From Stictocephala bisonia (lineage: Eukaryota; Arthropoda; Insecta; Hemiptera; Membracidae): a stretch of DNA of 64,000 bases. Positions 48,843-60,000 of this stretch are shown here, in pieces (the stretch's first letter is position 1; each line of letters starts with the position of its first letter). The notes under the pieces were generated by a model, which was given only the letters and a program-made list of their open reading frames with translations, did no database searches and had not been told where the DNA came from. Both the position numbers and the translations under genes were made by a program. Location of the stretch: NCBI GenBank assembly GCA_035578905.1, contig JAQJVL010000613.1:434001-498000 (forward strand), given 5' to 3'.

Positions 48843-50265
48843 CCTATAAAAGGCAAATACCACTGACATTCTCACCCGTCGCTGTAACCAAAAAAGGCTA
48901 CAAAGCTGAAATGTTGCAGAGTCAAAGGTTGTAAATATGCAATAAGAAGGAATTTGGAAAAATTCTTAGTAAATCGAAGATGGCAGCCTTTTTAGTGCCA
49001 AACATTTTAAATGCCAAAAACAGCGTTTCTCTAATTGGACTGTAGCAGCTAAATGAACGGTTGTACAGTAAAACTAACACCATTTTATGCACCTGATTTG
49101 AGACGATCTACAACTTTGACCTTACTCACCTCCTTCATCCTTAGATAGAGCTAGATTTTTAATTTGTGCGTGTATATCAAATTGGTTAATTTGAGGCCTC
49201 TAAGAGTAGACTTACATATTTGTCTGGACTGTGAAGCTTTGTTATCTAGGAGAACATACTGTATTCAATGGGAAAATATACAATTTAATCTGAACACATG
49301 TATAGTGAGGTCATAGGACATGGCTAACCATGGCTAGAAACCGATATTTCACTGATTCAAAGCCAATTACCGTACTTTGCGCGATAGAGATAAAAGTAGC
49401 CTTACAGATTTGTCTAGACTATGAAATTTTGTTACGTAGGAGAACACTATTTTCAATCGGATTAACAATTTTGTTTTAAAGCATTCATAGCCAGATCATA
49501 ATACATGGCTTAAAATGGTGAGAAACACAATATTTTATTGATTCAGAGTCAAATATAGTACTTTGTGCCCTCTAAAAGTAGACTTACATATTTCTCCACA
49601 CTAAGAAACTTTTTTATCTAAGAGAGCAAACTGATTTAAATCGAAAAATTTACAATTAAATTCGACCAAATGCATAGCCAGTTCCACATGACATGGCTAA
49701 ATAAGGCGAGAAACCCGATATGTCACTGATTCAGTCAACTATAGTAATTTCTGCTCTCTAAAAGTAGACTTACCGATTTGTCTAGCCTTTGAATCTTTTT
49801 TATCTAAGGGAACAGACTGATTTCAATCGAATTTTTTTTAATTTAATATATATATAAAAGCTATTTACCACTTATCAATATTTCTCCAAAACTATACGTC
49901 CAATTGACTTGATATTTTGACATAGGCTAATCTTGACTACTAAAGGCTCACTAAGAAAGGATTTTCCTCTCCGACCTCAGGAATCCGTCCAACTGGCCTC
50001 CAAAAGTCCCATGATATTCTTATGGAGCTATATTAATTTATTTATTTATTTGATTAACAGCTAACAAATAAAAACAAATGAAGTAAAATTGTGGTAGGCT
50101 AAACTTTTTAAATTAAACATAATTGAGTACAGTAGTAAACTATACATAACATCAGATGTTCTAAATTGGATATAATTTGGATACTGTGTAAACTGAAATG
50201 TTGCTGCACATTTAAACTATACAATCAATACTCTATATTTTAACCGACGAAGTGGGCGGGTACAG
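48843..50265 (-). repeat. Right arm of the 8.5-kb inverted repeat
   Basis: Inverted counterpart of 41750-43259. It opens CCTATAAAAGGCAAATACC and continues with CAGAGTCAAAGGTTGTA, AGTAAATCGAAGATGGCAGC, CCAAAAACAGCGTTTCTC, the subrepeats, ATATTTCTCCAAAACTATAC, GACCTCAGGAATCCGTCC, and the outer GACGAAGTGGGCGGGTACAG. Divergence and indels are spread along the arm, so the arms have evolved apart for some time. Confidence 0.88.
49190..49850 (-). repeat. ~186-bp subrepeats in the right arm, about 4 units
   Basis: The marker CTTACATATTTGTCT, or a variant, starts at 49211, 49401, 49583 and 49769, spacing 190, 182 and 186 bp. Unit number and period match the left arm, so the subrepeats arose before the two arms separated. 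Confidence 0.88.
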
Positions 50266-50679
50266 CTAATTAATATATATTTTCGAACGTACTTTTCCTC
50301 TAACTTAAAATACTCTAAAACTAATAATGGTAAATAATATTCACCTTTTGGATAAAAATTACAGATATTTATAATGTAAAGTAAGTGAGAAACATATAGA
50401 AATTTGTAATAAGCCTTAGAAATAGCAAAATAATTATGTTATTAGTTTGTTTGCACTTTAAACTGTAACGTTGTTATACTTTAAATATAATATTACACTT
50501 TTAAGTATAAAAATGTTTTTTAATTGACATATAAAATTTTCAATTCTATTCTAGGTGAGAGAGAAGAGAGTTCGATTTTCCTTAAGGTAAGAATTACTCC
50601 AGTTTCCTGACAACATAACTAAGAAATCTGAGCATCGAGCGTTCTAGAGACTAAGTGCTTACATTCTTACATATAAGAC
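50266..50679. other. Intergenic DNA
   Basis: Nothing recognised. Confidence 0.5.
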
Positions 50680-51125
50680 GCCGACACAACGTTGTTGGTA
50701 TTTTAAGGCGAATATGAATGTTTATATGAGTGTAGAATGAGTGTGGATGAGTGTAGTCTGGTTACTAACTGAGTTCAACTGTTCCTCAGAAAGGGCAATT
50801 TATTAATAGCCCAACAGCCAGGACAACTAAGGGACCTACAGCTTTACGTGGAATCCGAACCACGTAGTGCTGGTCTGATTTCAGCTAATTGACAAGCCTG
50901 ATACTCATTTATCTCCCCCTCACAACATACGCACAATGATTACCACCCAATATGGACACCCCAGACAGCTAGCAGTGTCCACGCCGATAGCAACCATTGA
51001 GCGGACGCCATGTCGGTATTAAGAGGATCGAGCATATGACCTATCGCCTACAATCTCCCAAACACGTTGTCCCCAAGTAGCTGGGTTACAGCACTGCACC
51101 ACCAGTGCCGACAATAACCAGACGT
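50680..51125 (-). mobile_element. SINE-like retroposon, longest copy (3 of 4)
   Basis: The low-coordinate part (AAGGCGAATATGAATG, GAATGAGTGTGGATGAGTG, TTATTAATAGCCCAACA) matches 4326-4475 and 34421-34590. The high-coordinate part is extra 5' sequence. On the - strand it reads GGCACTGGTGGTGCAGTGCT (tRNA-head-like), later ATGCTCGATCCTC (degenerate B box), and GTGGTTCGGATTCC. A Pol III origin is likely but not proven. Confidence 0.65.
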
Positions 51126-51617
51126 ATGTTCCAATTATAATACAATAACGAACATGAAATTAACATAGTAATGGCTAAACCTCTTTCCTCAATAGGTATA
51201 CATTAAGCGTTAATATACAGATAGTAGCTTTTTATTATTACTATTATAAGGCGATGAAATATAATGTATAAAGTGAATTAGCTAAGAAGTACACTCACCC
51301 AATACATTAACCTATAGTTTTATTTCATTATTATTGAGTTTTCTAAAAATATCATTTTCTCATTCAAAATAAATATCTCCAATTTGAAAAGCATTCATTT
51401 ATACAATAAAAATTCACATGCATTTTAAAAAGGCCTAATTATTTATCGTTTGAAGTTATATAATTAACTAACTTAATTTAGTTATTATTATTAGGAATAA
51501 TATTGATAGCTAAACTTATTATTTTATTTACATTTTAATAACGCATAAACAAGATCTTATTGTTTTTTACATTTATAAGATAATAAAATGTAAATAAACA
51601 ATATTATCCAAACTTTC
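51126..51617. other. AT-rich intergenic DNA
   Basis: Nothing recognised. Confidence 0.5.
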
Positions 51618-51800
51618 AATAAATTTACTTTTATTTTGGATATTCTGAATCATATTAAATAGTTAATAATAAAATGTAAGTATTGAATCACAAAAATAAT
51701 ACAAGTCAATTATGTATTTAAAGATTTTTTTAAATTTTGGATATTTGGGAAACAATGATACTAAAATTCCAGTTTCTAAACATTTCATAAGTAAATATCG
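51618..51800. repeat. Dispersed ~225-bp repeat (copy 2)
   Basis: About 180 bp closely matching 48490-48660 in the same orientation. It lacks the CAGTCGAG end. Confidence 0.85.
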
Positions 51801-54109
51801 AAGGAATATAGCAATATTTTTTAAAGATAAATAAATATTCTTAATTAACACGAAGATGCATGGTGTACCTTAGGTAGATAATATCTAATAAAAGTTTTTT
51901 TCGGCATTAATAAAATCATTCAGTTTTGAAGTACAATGTCACCCTTTAGTTTTTTAATAAATGCCTTCATTAAAAATAAAACTGAAAAAATTTTCTAATT
52001 TATTCAAATTGTCTTTATTTACGTTGTTTACACTACCATGTTAACTAGTACTTTAACAATGCAATGTTTATCGCAACAGATCCGTACAGAAAGTAAGTAG
52101 TTTTTTAAATATAAAAATTTGTTCTTATTCCATAAACATGAGCGTATTCTAATATCTGTTTAAAAATCAGTCATATGTTTTCTATCGTTTCTAAGTTAGA
52201 GTACATATAACTCTGGTAGTTCTAAAAAATGTTAAATTTAACACATGCTATCACACATAGATCACCACATGTTTTAAATTTTATATTTATGAAATTAATT
52301 AGAACATGAATCGACTGAATACTAGCATACTTTCGTGAAATATTTAAAATTGTTCAAAATTGTTAATTAAATTGTATAAACAAATCAAGCAAGGTACATT
52401 AGAAAAGTAATCATTTTAAAGTCTGGTTTGGTATAACATTGTTGTGTAAATCTGAAATATTAACAGATTAACTTCTTAAACAGAACAACTCGAGTAGTCG
52501 TTTGAACAATTCATCTTAATGGATTCTGTGTTTGAAGGAGCTATAAAAACATTTGCTTGACACGGTACTGAATCAAACTTGTAACTTAATCAATGGATCG
52601 TATTGGAATGGAGGGCAAAGCTAACTCTCCTCTATGAAATACACGTTTGTCAATGTCAGAGATGACCGGCATAACTTTGCCGTCTACCTCCAGCACAATT
52701 CTCATTTGAACACATCTAAATAGATCACAATATGTTTCAAGTTTTATATTTATAAAATTAATTAGAACATGTATTATTCTGCCTCGTAATAAAATGTGTA
52801 CTCAAGTAACAGTAGTTTATGCATGAAAGTTATTATATATTATTATATTATATACTATTAATTATTCTCAGAACAGGTTAAGAGTTGCATTAATTTCTTA
52901 TTATAAAATACACATACATCCTTATAATAATAACGTGCAATGTGTCTTGTATACAACATTACTATCTTCCAATATAGTATTCGTGAATACAGTATCGTTG
53001 AATTCAAAAAATTATTTTGTACTAAAAAAACGATCAAAAAAGTAAATAGTACAAAAAAAGGCCTAACAAATAATACTAATATCAAAGCAAATTTTGAATT
53101 AAAATTATTATTCTGTAAATTGGTAATTTATTTCTTGAATGTTATCCTTGTAAGAAATATGAATTTTTGTAACATAAATTTAGAAACACTTTCTTAAAGT
53201 TAAACAAGATCAAGATTATATATATAGGTTTTACAAAGTTGTACAAAACCTCCCATTCCCTATATCTTGATCAATCCTTGCTTTTTTCGGAATGAAAAGC
53301 AAATATACGTCACGTTACAGAATGCTGACGTAGTGAACGACAATCATCTATTGTATGTAAAAAATAAATTAAAATCAAAGTAACAAAAATTAATGAAAAT
53401 TACATGGAACTATTGAAATTATTTTGGCATGAATCTTTGAAGAATGATTAACAGTTTGTGTTAAACATTTCCAATAAAAGTAAAATTCACTGACATTGTG
53501 TAATTATACAGAAATATATTTGGGTTGTGTGACATTTACTTGTATTATGTTCTACCACTTAATATTCTATTCACGAAACTATATATTTATTTTAATAGTA
53601 ATATATCATAAAACTATGACAGAACGAAGTAATTTTTCGAATTGAGGGTTTTCCTAAAGTATACCGTATTCAGTAGAATATCTTTTTGAGAATATTGATC
53701 AATAACCTGTTTCTGATTTTTTTATTCATTATTTTATAGCGAGAAAATATACATCCTCGTTTAATTCATTTTTCATCACATTTAGTCAATACATGAGATA
53801 ATACATGTATATAATAAGCACTGCAAATTAAAAACGAAAAGCTACATATAGCAAAACATAATTCATACAAATTTTGTGGAAGTAGAACTCTACTTTGGAT
53901 TTAAAAAATATCATTATTATTGTATAAATTATTTTTATATTGTTGTTTTGCTCTTGATTTTTTAAATATTATTTATTCATACGAGTATTTAATATACAGA
54001 CCGGACTAATAAATTATTGAAAACCTCTATCTGGGACAGTTTAACCCCTAAATTACCAATCAATTAATTATAGATTGAAAACTTAAAATCAATCAAGAAA
54101 ATGGAAAAA
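51801..54109. other. Intergenic DNA
   Basis: No gene recognised. 53511-53546 (AAATATATTTGGGTTGTGTG then ACATTTACTTGTA) is a short fragment of the CTCTGGTCTGAGG palindromic family. Frames at 52858-53085 and 52940-53197 are mutual antisense shadows. Confidence 0.5.
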
Positions 54110-54146
54110 AGTAAATATATCAGTCGAGTGATCCAGCTGTCGGCAT
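54110..54146. repeat. Dispersed ~225-bp repeat, terminal fragment (copy 3)
   Basis: GTAAATATATCAGTCGAGTG then ATCCAGCTGTC, matching the end of 48475-48705. Confidence 0.7.
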
Positions 54147-55035
54147 TATAAATGCCTAAAGATTTATTCTTACTTAGAATTGTTAACTTATAAAGGTAAT
54201 TTTATTGTTTTAAGCGACTTTTACATGCAGTTTATCAAAATAGGTGTCCCAAGTACATATCACAAGTCCATGTTACGTCCACCTATGGCAGGGAGGGATG
54301 TGTCAGAGTAAACAACAGGAAAGCCCTTAATTGCTTGTTCCTGGGTCGGATCAACAACAAATGGCTAACCTAACCGAAACAACACTACTGCGTCGTAACA
54401 GAATGGATCAACGTTTTCTGTCTTTTAGAAACTTTTTTAAATTGGCGTTTTCCCAAGTGTTTAAAAAGGAAAAAACGTTCTCCGTCTTCATGAATGATTT
54501 TTAACGTTTTTGTCCTTCTTTTAAAATGCTGATATTAATCTAAAGTATATGTCCAAAAAATTATTTAGTTTATATTGAAATAAAAGTAATTTTACAAAAT
54601 AATTTCCCACAAATTTTTATTTTTATTTAATATGTAGACTACACAGTATATCCCGGAACGACTTAATATTATTTTAACAGTTACGAATTGAGCTAGAAAA
54701 CTTTACGGATGTTGTTAACGGACATCAGACACTGATGTAACACGTATTCTATTGAATACGTATCCAGTAGAGTACAATGCCTCAAATCCGACCTCAAGCG
54801 GTTGACTCTAGCCAAAATGGCAGGAGATTAGAGTTTCAAAACATTGCTAACAGAGTTTTTTTCTTTCTTTTAACTGTGAAGGTTTTTCAATTTTTAAGCT
54901 TACTCAAAAGTTGATACATGATTTCTAAAATACTTTCAAGGAAAGAAATCATTTTAAATGGCAGGAAAATGCCTGTCTGCAACGTTGAATGAGTCGCCTA
55001 AGTGAAAGGAGTGGACCCTGTGTTTCCCGGAAAAA
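54147..55035. other. Intergenic DNA
   Basis: A less AT-rich patch at 54240-54370 and around 54760-54830 holds no recognised frame or RNA. Confidence 0.5.
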
Positions 55036-55094
55036 TGGCCGTTCCTCTTCTCTGTTGCCTGTTGGGATGGGAGCTCCCTGTCAAGATACGATGG
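55036..55094. repeat. Dispersed repeat pair (copy 1)
   Basis: TGGCCGTTCCTCTTCTC, TGTTGGGATGGGAGCTCCC and TGTCAAGATACGATGG. Near-identical words at 56615-56672. Confidence 0.8.
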
Positions 55095-55127
55095 ACATTA
55101 ACCCTAATGATAGATAACAGTTTGCTG

Positions 55128-55690
55128 TCATAATAATAATATTCCTTTATTGCCATCAAACTTTACAGCATTGACAAAGGTATAATTGCAGCTATATATT
55201 GGCAAGTCATTCTTAATATAATTTAACCTAACATAAAATAAATATATAACATATTAAACTATTAAAAAGGGTTAGCAAAATACCTAAAAAATATTGGTAA
55301 ATATGGGAAACTAACTTTTTGCAATGTTTATCTTTTATTCCGATTACCCTTCAGGTTGCCAAGAGGAAGGGGGCCTCAGTACATTTTCACTAAGCACCTC
55401 TGTTATCTGGGGTAAGCATGAGCTAATGTATATGCAGTACTAAAAATTGAACTAAATCAAAATTAAAAAATTCGTCAATTGAAAAATGGGTTTCTAAGTA
55501 GCCAGCAATAAATTTTTTTCAAGAAATCTTTAGGTTGATATTTTTGAACTAAAGTGACCAGTTTGTTATATATTTTAATGCTTATTACAGTATGGCTGGA
55601 TAAGCTCTTATTCAATCTGTGGAAACCAATTACAGCCCTGTTGTTGTTACGGATTTCATATTTACAAGTTTCATTGAAATGCAAAAACTA
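55128..55690 (-). mobile_element. 5'-truncated LINE (Jockey-like), minus strand
   Basis: On the - strand the element runs from about 55690 to a 3' end GGCAATAAAGGAATATTATT near 55135, an AATAAA-containing terminus followed by a TAA-rich tail. The C-terminal RT coding tail lies at 55475-55684. The 3' UTR of about 330 bp is non-coding. It is a different insertion from the + strand LINE at 1.1-2.1 kb and its 3' end differs. Confidence 0.72.
55475..55684 (-). pseudogene. Reverse transcriptase C-terminal tail of a LINE
   Basis: 69 codons with NNNRAVIGFHRLNKS, then SIKIYNKL and a DFLKKIYCWLL helix. This is the standard end of Jockey-type ORF2, after the RT domain. Upstream in frame a TAA appears within about ten codons, so only the last segment survives. 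It has no catalytic residues. Confidence 0.75.
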
Positions 55691-56614
55691 TAGTTGATTT
55701 AGAATGTATTGCATTATGTCATACAAGTATAAATTTATTGTTGTGATTGTCACTTAGGTAGCAGCACTTTGTTTTTTAAACTTCTGTATTACACTTATTT
55801 AACATGTTTGTTAAACTTATTAAACTCGTTTGTTACTTTGTTTGGATTGCGATAGGTTCTGCGCTTGTTAAATTTAATCCCTATTTAAACTTTTCCTCCG
55901 ACCTTGTGGACCACACCCCTGGATACGCAGCGGCAAATAGAATACGTGGTAAAATAGTTCCTGATGTCCTTAACAGAATGTAAAGTTTTTTTAACCCAAT
56001 TCGTATTTTTTTAAATAATATTAAGCCATCTCGGGACTCAATTGACACCCTATGTTCTTTACTATTAACTACTAGTACTAAAATAAATGAATGTCTGAAT
56101 ACAGATTAAATACTACCAATTTATTGTATATAGTTAAATGGTTTATTTAAAAAGTGAATACATTTTTATTGATTTCATGTCTATCTCTTCACTGGATACA
56201 TTACATTATAATTAGATACATGTTATCTGATAAATAAAAGTATTGGCTGCTATGTAACTAAACACAAAATTAATATGATAGCTTTTAATTATTTAATAAG
56301 TGTTATATATGGCTTGAATTTCAATTCTGTTCATATATTCCACAATAGCACACATTCAAGGATGGAGATGGTGAATAACAGGTGATTCTTTTACTGTGAT
56401 ATTAAATTAATTTTGTATTTATTTTTATGTTAATGGATTGTGTAAATGAGTTGAATTGAAGAATCTATACATATTCAGAATATTTTATGGAGAGCCTCAA
56501 CAACAATAATCAAATGAGAGAAGGAATCATCACTGTATTTGACCTACTGTTTGTAAATTCAAATACAGGTATGGTGGAGATTTGAGCCTCTTGCTTCTGG
56601 TACTAGATCACAGG
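55691..56614. other. Intergenic DNA
   Basis: Nothing recognised. Confidence 0.5.
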
Positions 56615-56672
56615 ATGGCCTTCCTCCTCTCAGTTGGCTGTTAGGATGGGAGCTTCCTGTCAAGATACGATG
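56615..56672. repeat. Dispersed repeat pair (copy 2)
   Basis: TGGCCTTCCTCCTCTC, GCTGTTAGGATGGGAGCTTC and TGTCAAGATACGATGG, same orientation as 55036-55094. Confidence 0.8.
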
Positions 56673-56749
56673 GTGTTAGTTGTAGAGAGTTTCAGTAGAG
56701 ATAACTAAATCTGCCTAGACAGCTCATTTCCATGCTAAATGATACTAAC

Positions 56750-57310
56750 AAATTTGTCATGGTTTTAGAGCAGCTGTGAACTGAGCGGCGTTGCCAGATT
56801 GAACTCAGTCACGTGTCTCGTTCAGTTGCCGAATAACGCTGCCGAGTTCGGTTGCGGTTCGCAAGATAATCTCAGTACCATTTTTCGGCAAAAGCGTTTT
56901 CCTAGGATTGCGAGATTCAAGTGCAGATAGTGCATCACATGTGCAATTAGTAAGCTTCAAGTCTTTTTTGTGGTTCCACTCACGTTGACTGCACAAGTAA
57001 GTTAAAAAAAAAAGAAATCTTTGTATTGTTTTGTAGACCAATTATCGAAGACTTGGACGATGAAACTTATTTCGTCTTAGAACGTAAATTTTGCTGTATC
57101 ATTCCATATCATGTCTCTCTTCAAGGCATTCTTGAAATCTAAATCAGCAGTGTTTCACAATAATTCACGCCCTGCAACCAGTTCAATCCGCTGCTGGTTC
57201 TTGGATGTTGAAACCTTTGGCTAAAAATGTTCTAATTTAATTATGAGTCAAGCTTAATATTCCCTACTACGTGATTAAGATTAAGGACCAAGTGAATCTG
57301 GTCAGAGATA

Positions 57311-57364
<54 letters not shown>

Positions 57365-57540
57365 TCTCTCTGAACTTCAGTGCCGTTACGTGGAGGGAAC
57401 GGATGGGATTTTAAATTACTACTAGGCGCTGTGTAGGCAATTGACATACACGGGGGAGGAATCCTGTAGTCAGATTGCCTATTCAGCGCCGTTACATCTT
57501 GAAGGGGAGACATGACTAAAAGAACATTTTGATTTTGTTC
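56750..57540. other. GC-richer unidentified stretch with an AT microsatellite
   Basis: Two GC-richer blocks (56760-56950 and 57370-57520) flank an AT run at 57312-57356. Both contain GCCG-rich words (GCTGCCGAGTTCGGTTGCGG; CAGCGCCGTTACATC). The - frames here (78 and 101 codons) are uninterrupted but match nothing I know, and the second runs through the AT microsatellite as alternating Ile-Tyr. It could be the remains of a gene, a promoter or an unrecognised repeat. Confidence 0.4.
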
Positions 57541-58759
57541 TATCACGGTGTATTCGGATAACGTTGATGATTTCGCTCATGCACGATTGTTGTGTTTTTG
57601 AGTATTTTTAAATGCTCCTGAAAACTTCATGTGCCAATACAGTCACTTGCTGCGCTCGTGACAGTATTAGCAGACATGTATTCACTTTTATAAACTTGAT
57701 ATTTTACTGCGCTGCTATCTGTTTAATCTAACAAATTATTAGGACATTTAACATTTGTTTATGCCACCAGTGTGTCAATTAAAATTAATCTCCATAACAA
57801 TAACGTTGCAACTTTGACGGCGTGTAGGACAAAAACCTAAGAGAATTTCAAAAATCTAATTACGATTTAGAAATCAAAATTATCTTTTGAATAAAAAAAT
57901 TTCATCAAAGTAATAAGTTCAAAAAGTGAGTTACAAAATGACCCGATTGTTTTAATATACTAATGTTGATTTTGAGGATGTGCATACGTCTTTAGTACTT
58001 TAGAGGGTGAAAGGTGGTTATAGGGTCACAAGTATTGAATGTATGAGGGTAGAGTGGATAGGATGGCCAACAATTATAGTTTCAAAATGTGGTATATTTA
58101 ACAAGGAATGAAGATGTCATACAATAAAGGTACTAAAACGTATTTCAAGTAATCGGTCTTTCTATGATTTAGGCGATAGAGACTTTGTAAACAAGAAAAC
58201 ATTAAGCACGGAAAAAGGACTCGTATGTATAGAACATTGAGTAAATTTATATAGGAAACAAAGTCTAACTCATGTTTGCAATTTAAGAAGAACATTCGTA
58301 GAAGGACAGAAAGGTATGCTACGCGAGTAAGGGGGCGATCGTTGCAAATTACTCACTCGCAATGTAACTCATTCATGATTACTGCCTTTAATAAAAGTAG
58401 GCAGAAATCAAAATATATTTAGTAAATAGATTTAACATATAGTTTTTAAAAAAATTAAATCGTTTTTAAAATAATACTTAAAATAAAAAAAATATTTTAC
58501 ATTTTACTTAAAATACGCAACAAATTTTGTTGGCGTTTTAAATGTAAGAATGTAAGTATTAACAGTAAAACAGGAGAGATTATGTTTGTAGCTCAGTACA
58601 AATACACCCTTCTGAATTTACCGGCCACTTAAATGTGTGTGAACAATATGCAAATATGAAAATGGAAGATATAAAATATATTGATACAAAAATAATAATA
58701 GAGTTGACATGTTTAGTCCCCAAAGTTATATCAATCATTATTGCCGTTGGAACGGAAGG
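57541..58759. other. Intergenic DNA
   Basis: No gene recognised. The 65-codon - frame at 58098-58295 is unsupported. Confidence 0.5.
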
Positions 58760-58855
58760 TATAAACAGCTGATCATTTAATCAGCTGCCATATAAACAGC
58801 TGATTATATGAGAGATTATGCAGCATACACCTGTCACGTTCAGTAGACAGGTGTA
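58760..58855 (+). promoter_or_regulatory. Possible E-box cluster / promoter-like segment
   Basis: Three CAGCTG E-boxes at 58766, 58782 and 58797 lie within 37 bp, two of them directly preceded by TATAAA (58760 and 58791). Next comes an 8-bp inverted repeat CACCTGTC...GACAGGTG (58828-58835 and 58846-58853) that includes two more E-box words. TCAGT at 58840-58844 resembles an insect initiator. This clustering is seen directly. A bHLH-bound regulatory role is inference only. Confidence 0.35.
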
Positions 58856-58945
58856 TGACCAGCACAGCCTCCGAGATATTCCTGGACAAATACACCAATT
58901 ACGTGACCAGTGATTTGTAGTGTTGCGTACCATTTTAACGCAGTG

Positions 58946-58978
58946 ATGAAAAAGACAGAAATGAACAGTTTTGTAAGT
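58946..58978 (+). other. Possible minimal first exon ending in a splice donor
   Basis: ATG at 58946 opens nine codons (MKKTEMNSF) that run directly into GTAAGT at 58973-58978, an ideal 5' splice site. It lies about 100 bp after the E-box cluster. Chance GTAAGT sites are common in AT-rich DNA, so this is a hypothesis. Confidence 0.2.
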
Positions 58979-59586
58979 TCTCCTTTTCTCATAACTAACT
59001 AAAATTATGTAAAATGTGTACTAAAATTAATAATAATACAACTATAAGTTAACTATTGGTACTATTTTCACTACGTAAACAGACGAACATTCACACACTT
59101 CATTGAAATATTTGTGAATGATTTATGATGATGTATAATTCTACGTGGATGATTTATAATTTCTAATATTTTTACGATGTTTATAAGTCATTAATCTAGT
59201 CTCAATATTTCCGTATACCTTAATGTAATAGTACCTATTTTATTCTTTATTATGTAAAAACATTATTTTAAGCATCTTAAACTAATTTAATAAAAATGTT
59301 AAAAACGCCTTAAGCGACATATTGAATTAACAACACAGTTCTATATTACAGAAACGGAATTTCTATTAAACTATAAAAACTGGTAAAGTACAAAAGGTAC
59401 TAGCTTTATTCCTTTACAAAATTCTAAATCATTGCCTTAGTTAAAAAGATGTTAGTCTACGATGCGTGGTTTGTTTATAATTCATTGTAATTTGTAATTG
59501 GGTACTAGAAAGATTATGCACATCATGCAACATGAGATACAGCATATTTTCAGCCCCTTTGTTCTGTTCGTGGGAGATTACCCTAA
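58979..59586. other. Non-coding stretch, possible intron
   Basis: No frame recognised. A plausible acceptor, ATATTTTCAG, ends at 59553, but the frame after it meets TAA at 59584. A second AG at 59598 joins phase-0 to the open segment but has a weak pyrimidine tract. Confidence 0.3.
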
Positions 59587-59760
59587 ATTTATGTAAAGAT
59601 CATATCCATTGATGTTAAAGAGGCTCTCGACTACGTTGACTTGCCGAAGTTTTACGATGCGAAGCTTGTTAAACCTGCTCGTAAAGTTAAAAGCATTGCA
59701 TATCAAAAATTCGACCCAAGAAATGGCGTTGTGTTAACATATAAATGTATCAGGGGTTGA
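59587..59760 (+). CDS. Unrecognised open coding-like segment (57 codons)
   Basis: Open from the codon after TAA at 59584 to TGA at 59758-59760. There is no ATG near its 5' end, so it would be an exon or a fragment. The sequence reads ISIDVKEALDYVDLPKFYDA, then KLVKPARKVKSIAYQKF, then DPRNGVVLTYKCIRG. Composition is balanced and charged, unlike the Ile/Phe/Lys/Asn-biased chance frames elsewhere, and the base composition is richer in G and C than its flanks. I do not recognise the family. It could be the last exon of a small gene whose first exon is at 58946, or debris of a mobile-element protein. Confidence 0.35.
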   Translation: MYVKIISIDVKEALDYVDLPKFYDAKLVKPARKVKSIAYQKFDPRNGVVLTYKCIRG

Positions 59761-60000
59761 GATCATAGATTGCGAAGAAGTTTTAGTGCAGCAAACATAT
59801 TAGTAGAAATTTTCTATCAGTATAAATTAAGATATTCTTATCATTTTCAAAATCAAAATACACTTTAGTCCTGGTTGAAAATTGGTCCTGAAGTTAAAAG
59901 GCTAATTAAAGTGTAAGAAAATACTGTAACTGTTGATATTGTCCCTAAAGTATTTTTCTAAAGGAGGGATATACGAGTATTTAATTAACCTTAAAACGTC

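Larger units (their letters stand above)
41750..50265. mobile_element. 8.5-kb inverted-repeat structure, candidate Foldback-like element
   Basis: The two arms, 41750-43259 and 48843-50265, are imperfect reverse complements over their whole length. The outermost matching bases are CTGTATCCGCCCGCTTGG on the left and, reverse-complemented from the right, CTGTACCCGCCCACTTCG. The innermost are GGTATTTGCCTTTTATAGG and its complement at 48843. Both arms carry a subrepeat block. The spacer has no transposase-like frame and holds younger insertions. Long terminal inverted repeats with internal tandem repeats are known from Foldback and Galileo elements. The alternative is two inverted copies of one 1.45-kb repeat. 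No target-site duplication was resolved. Confidence 0.7.

Noticed and set aside
57241..57546. 101-codon - strand frame
   Set aside because: It runs through the AT microsatellite as alternating Ile-Tyr. No family match and no independent support.
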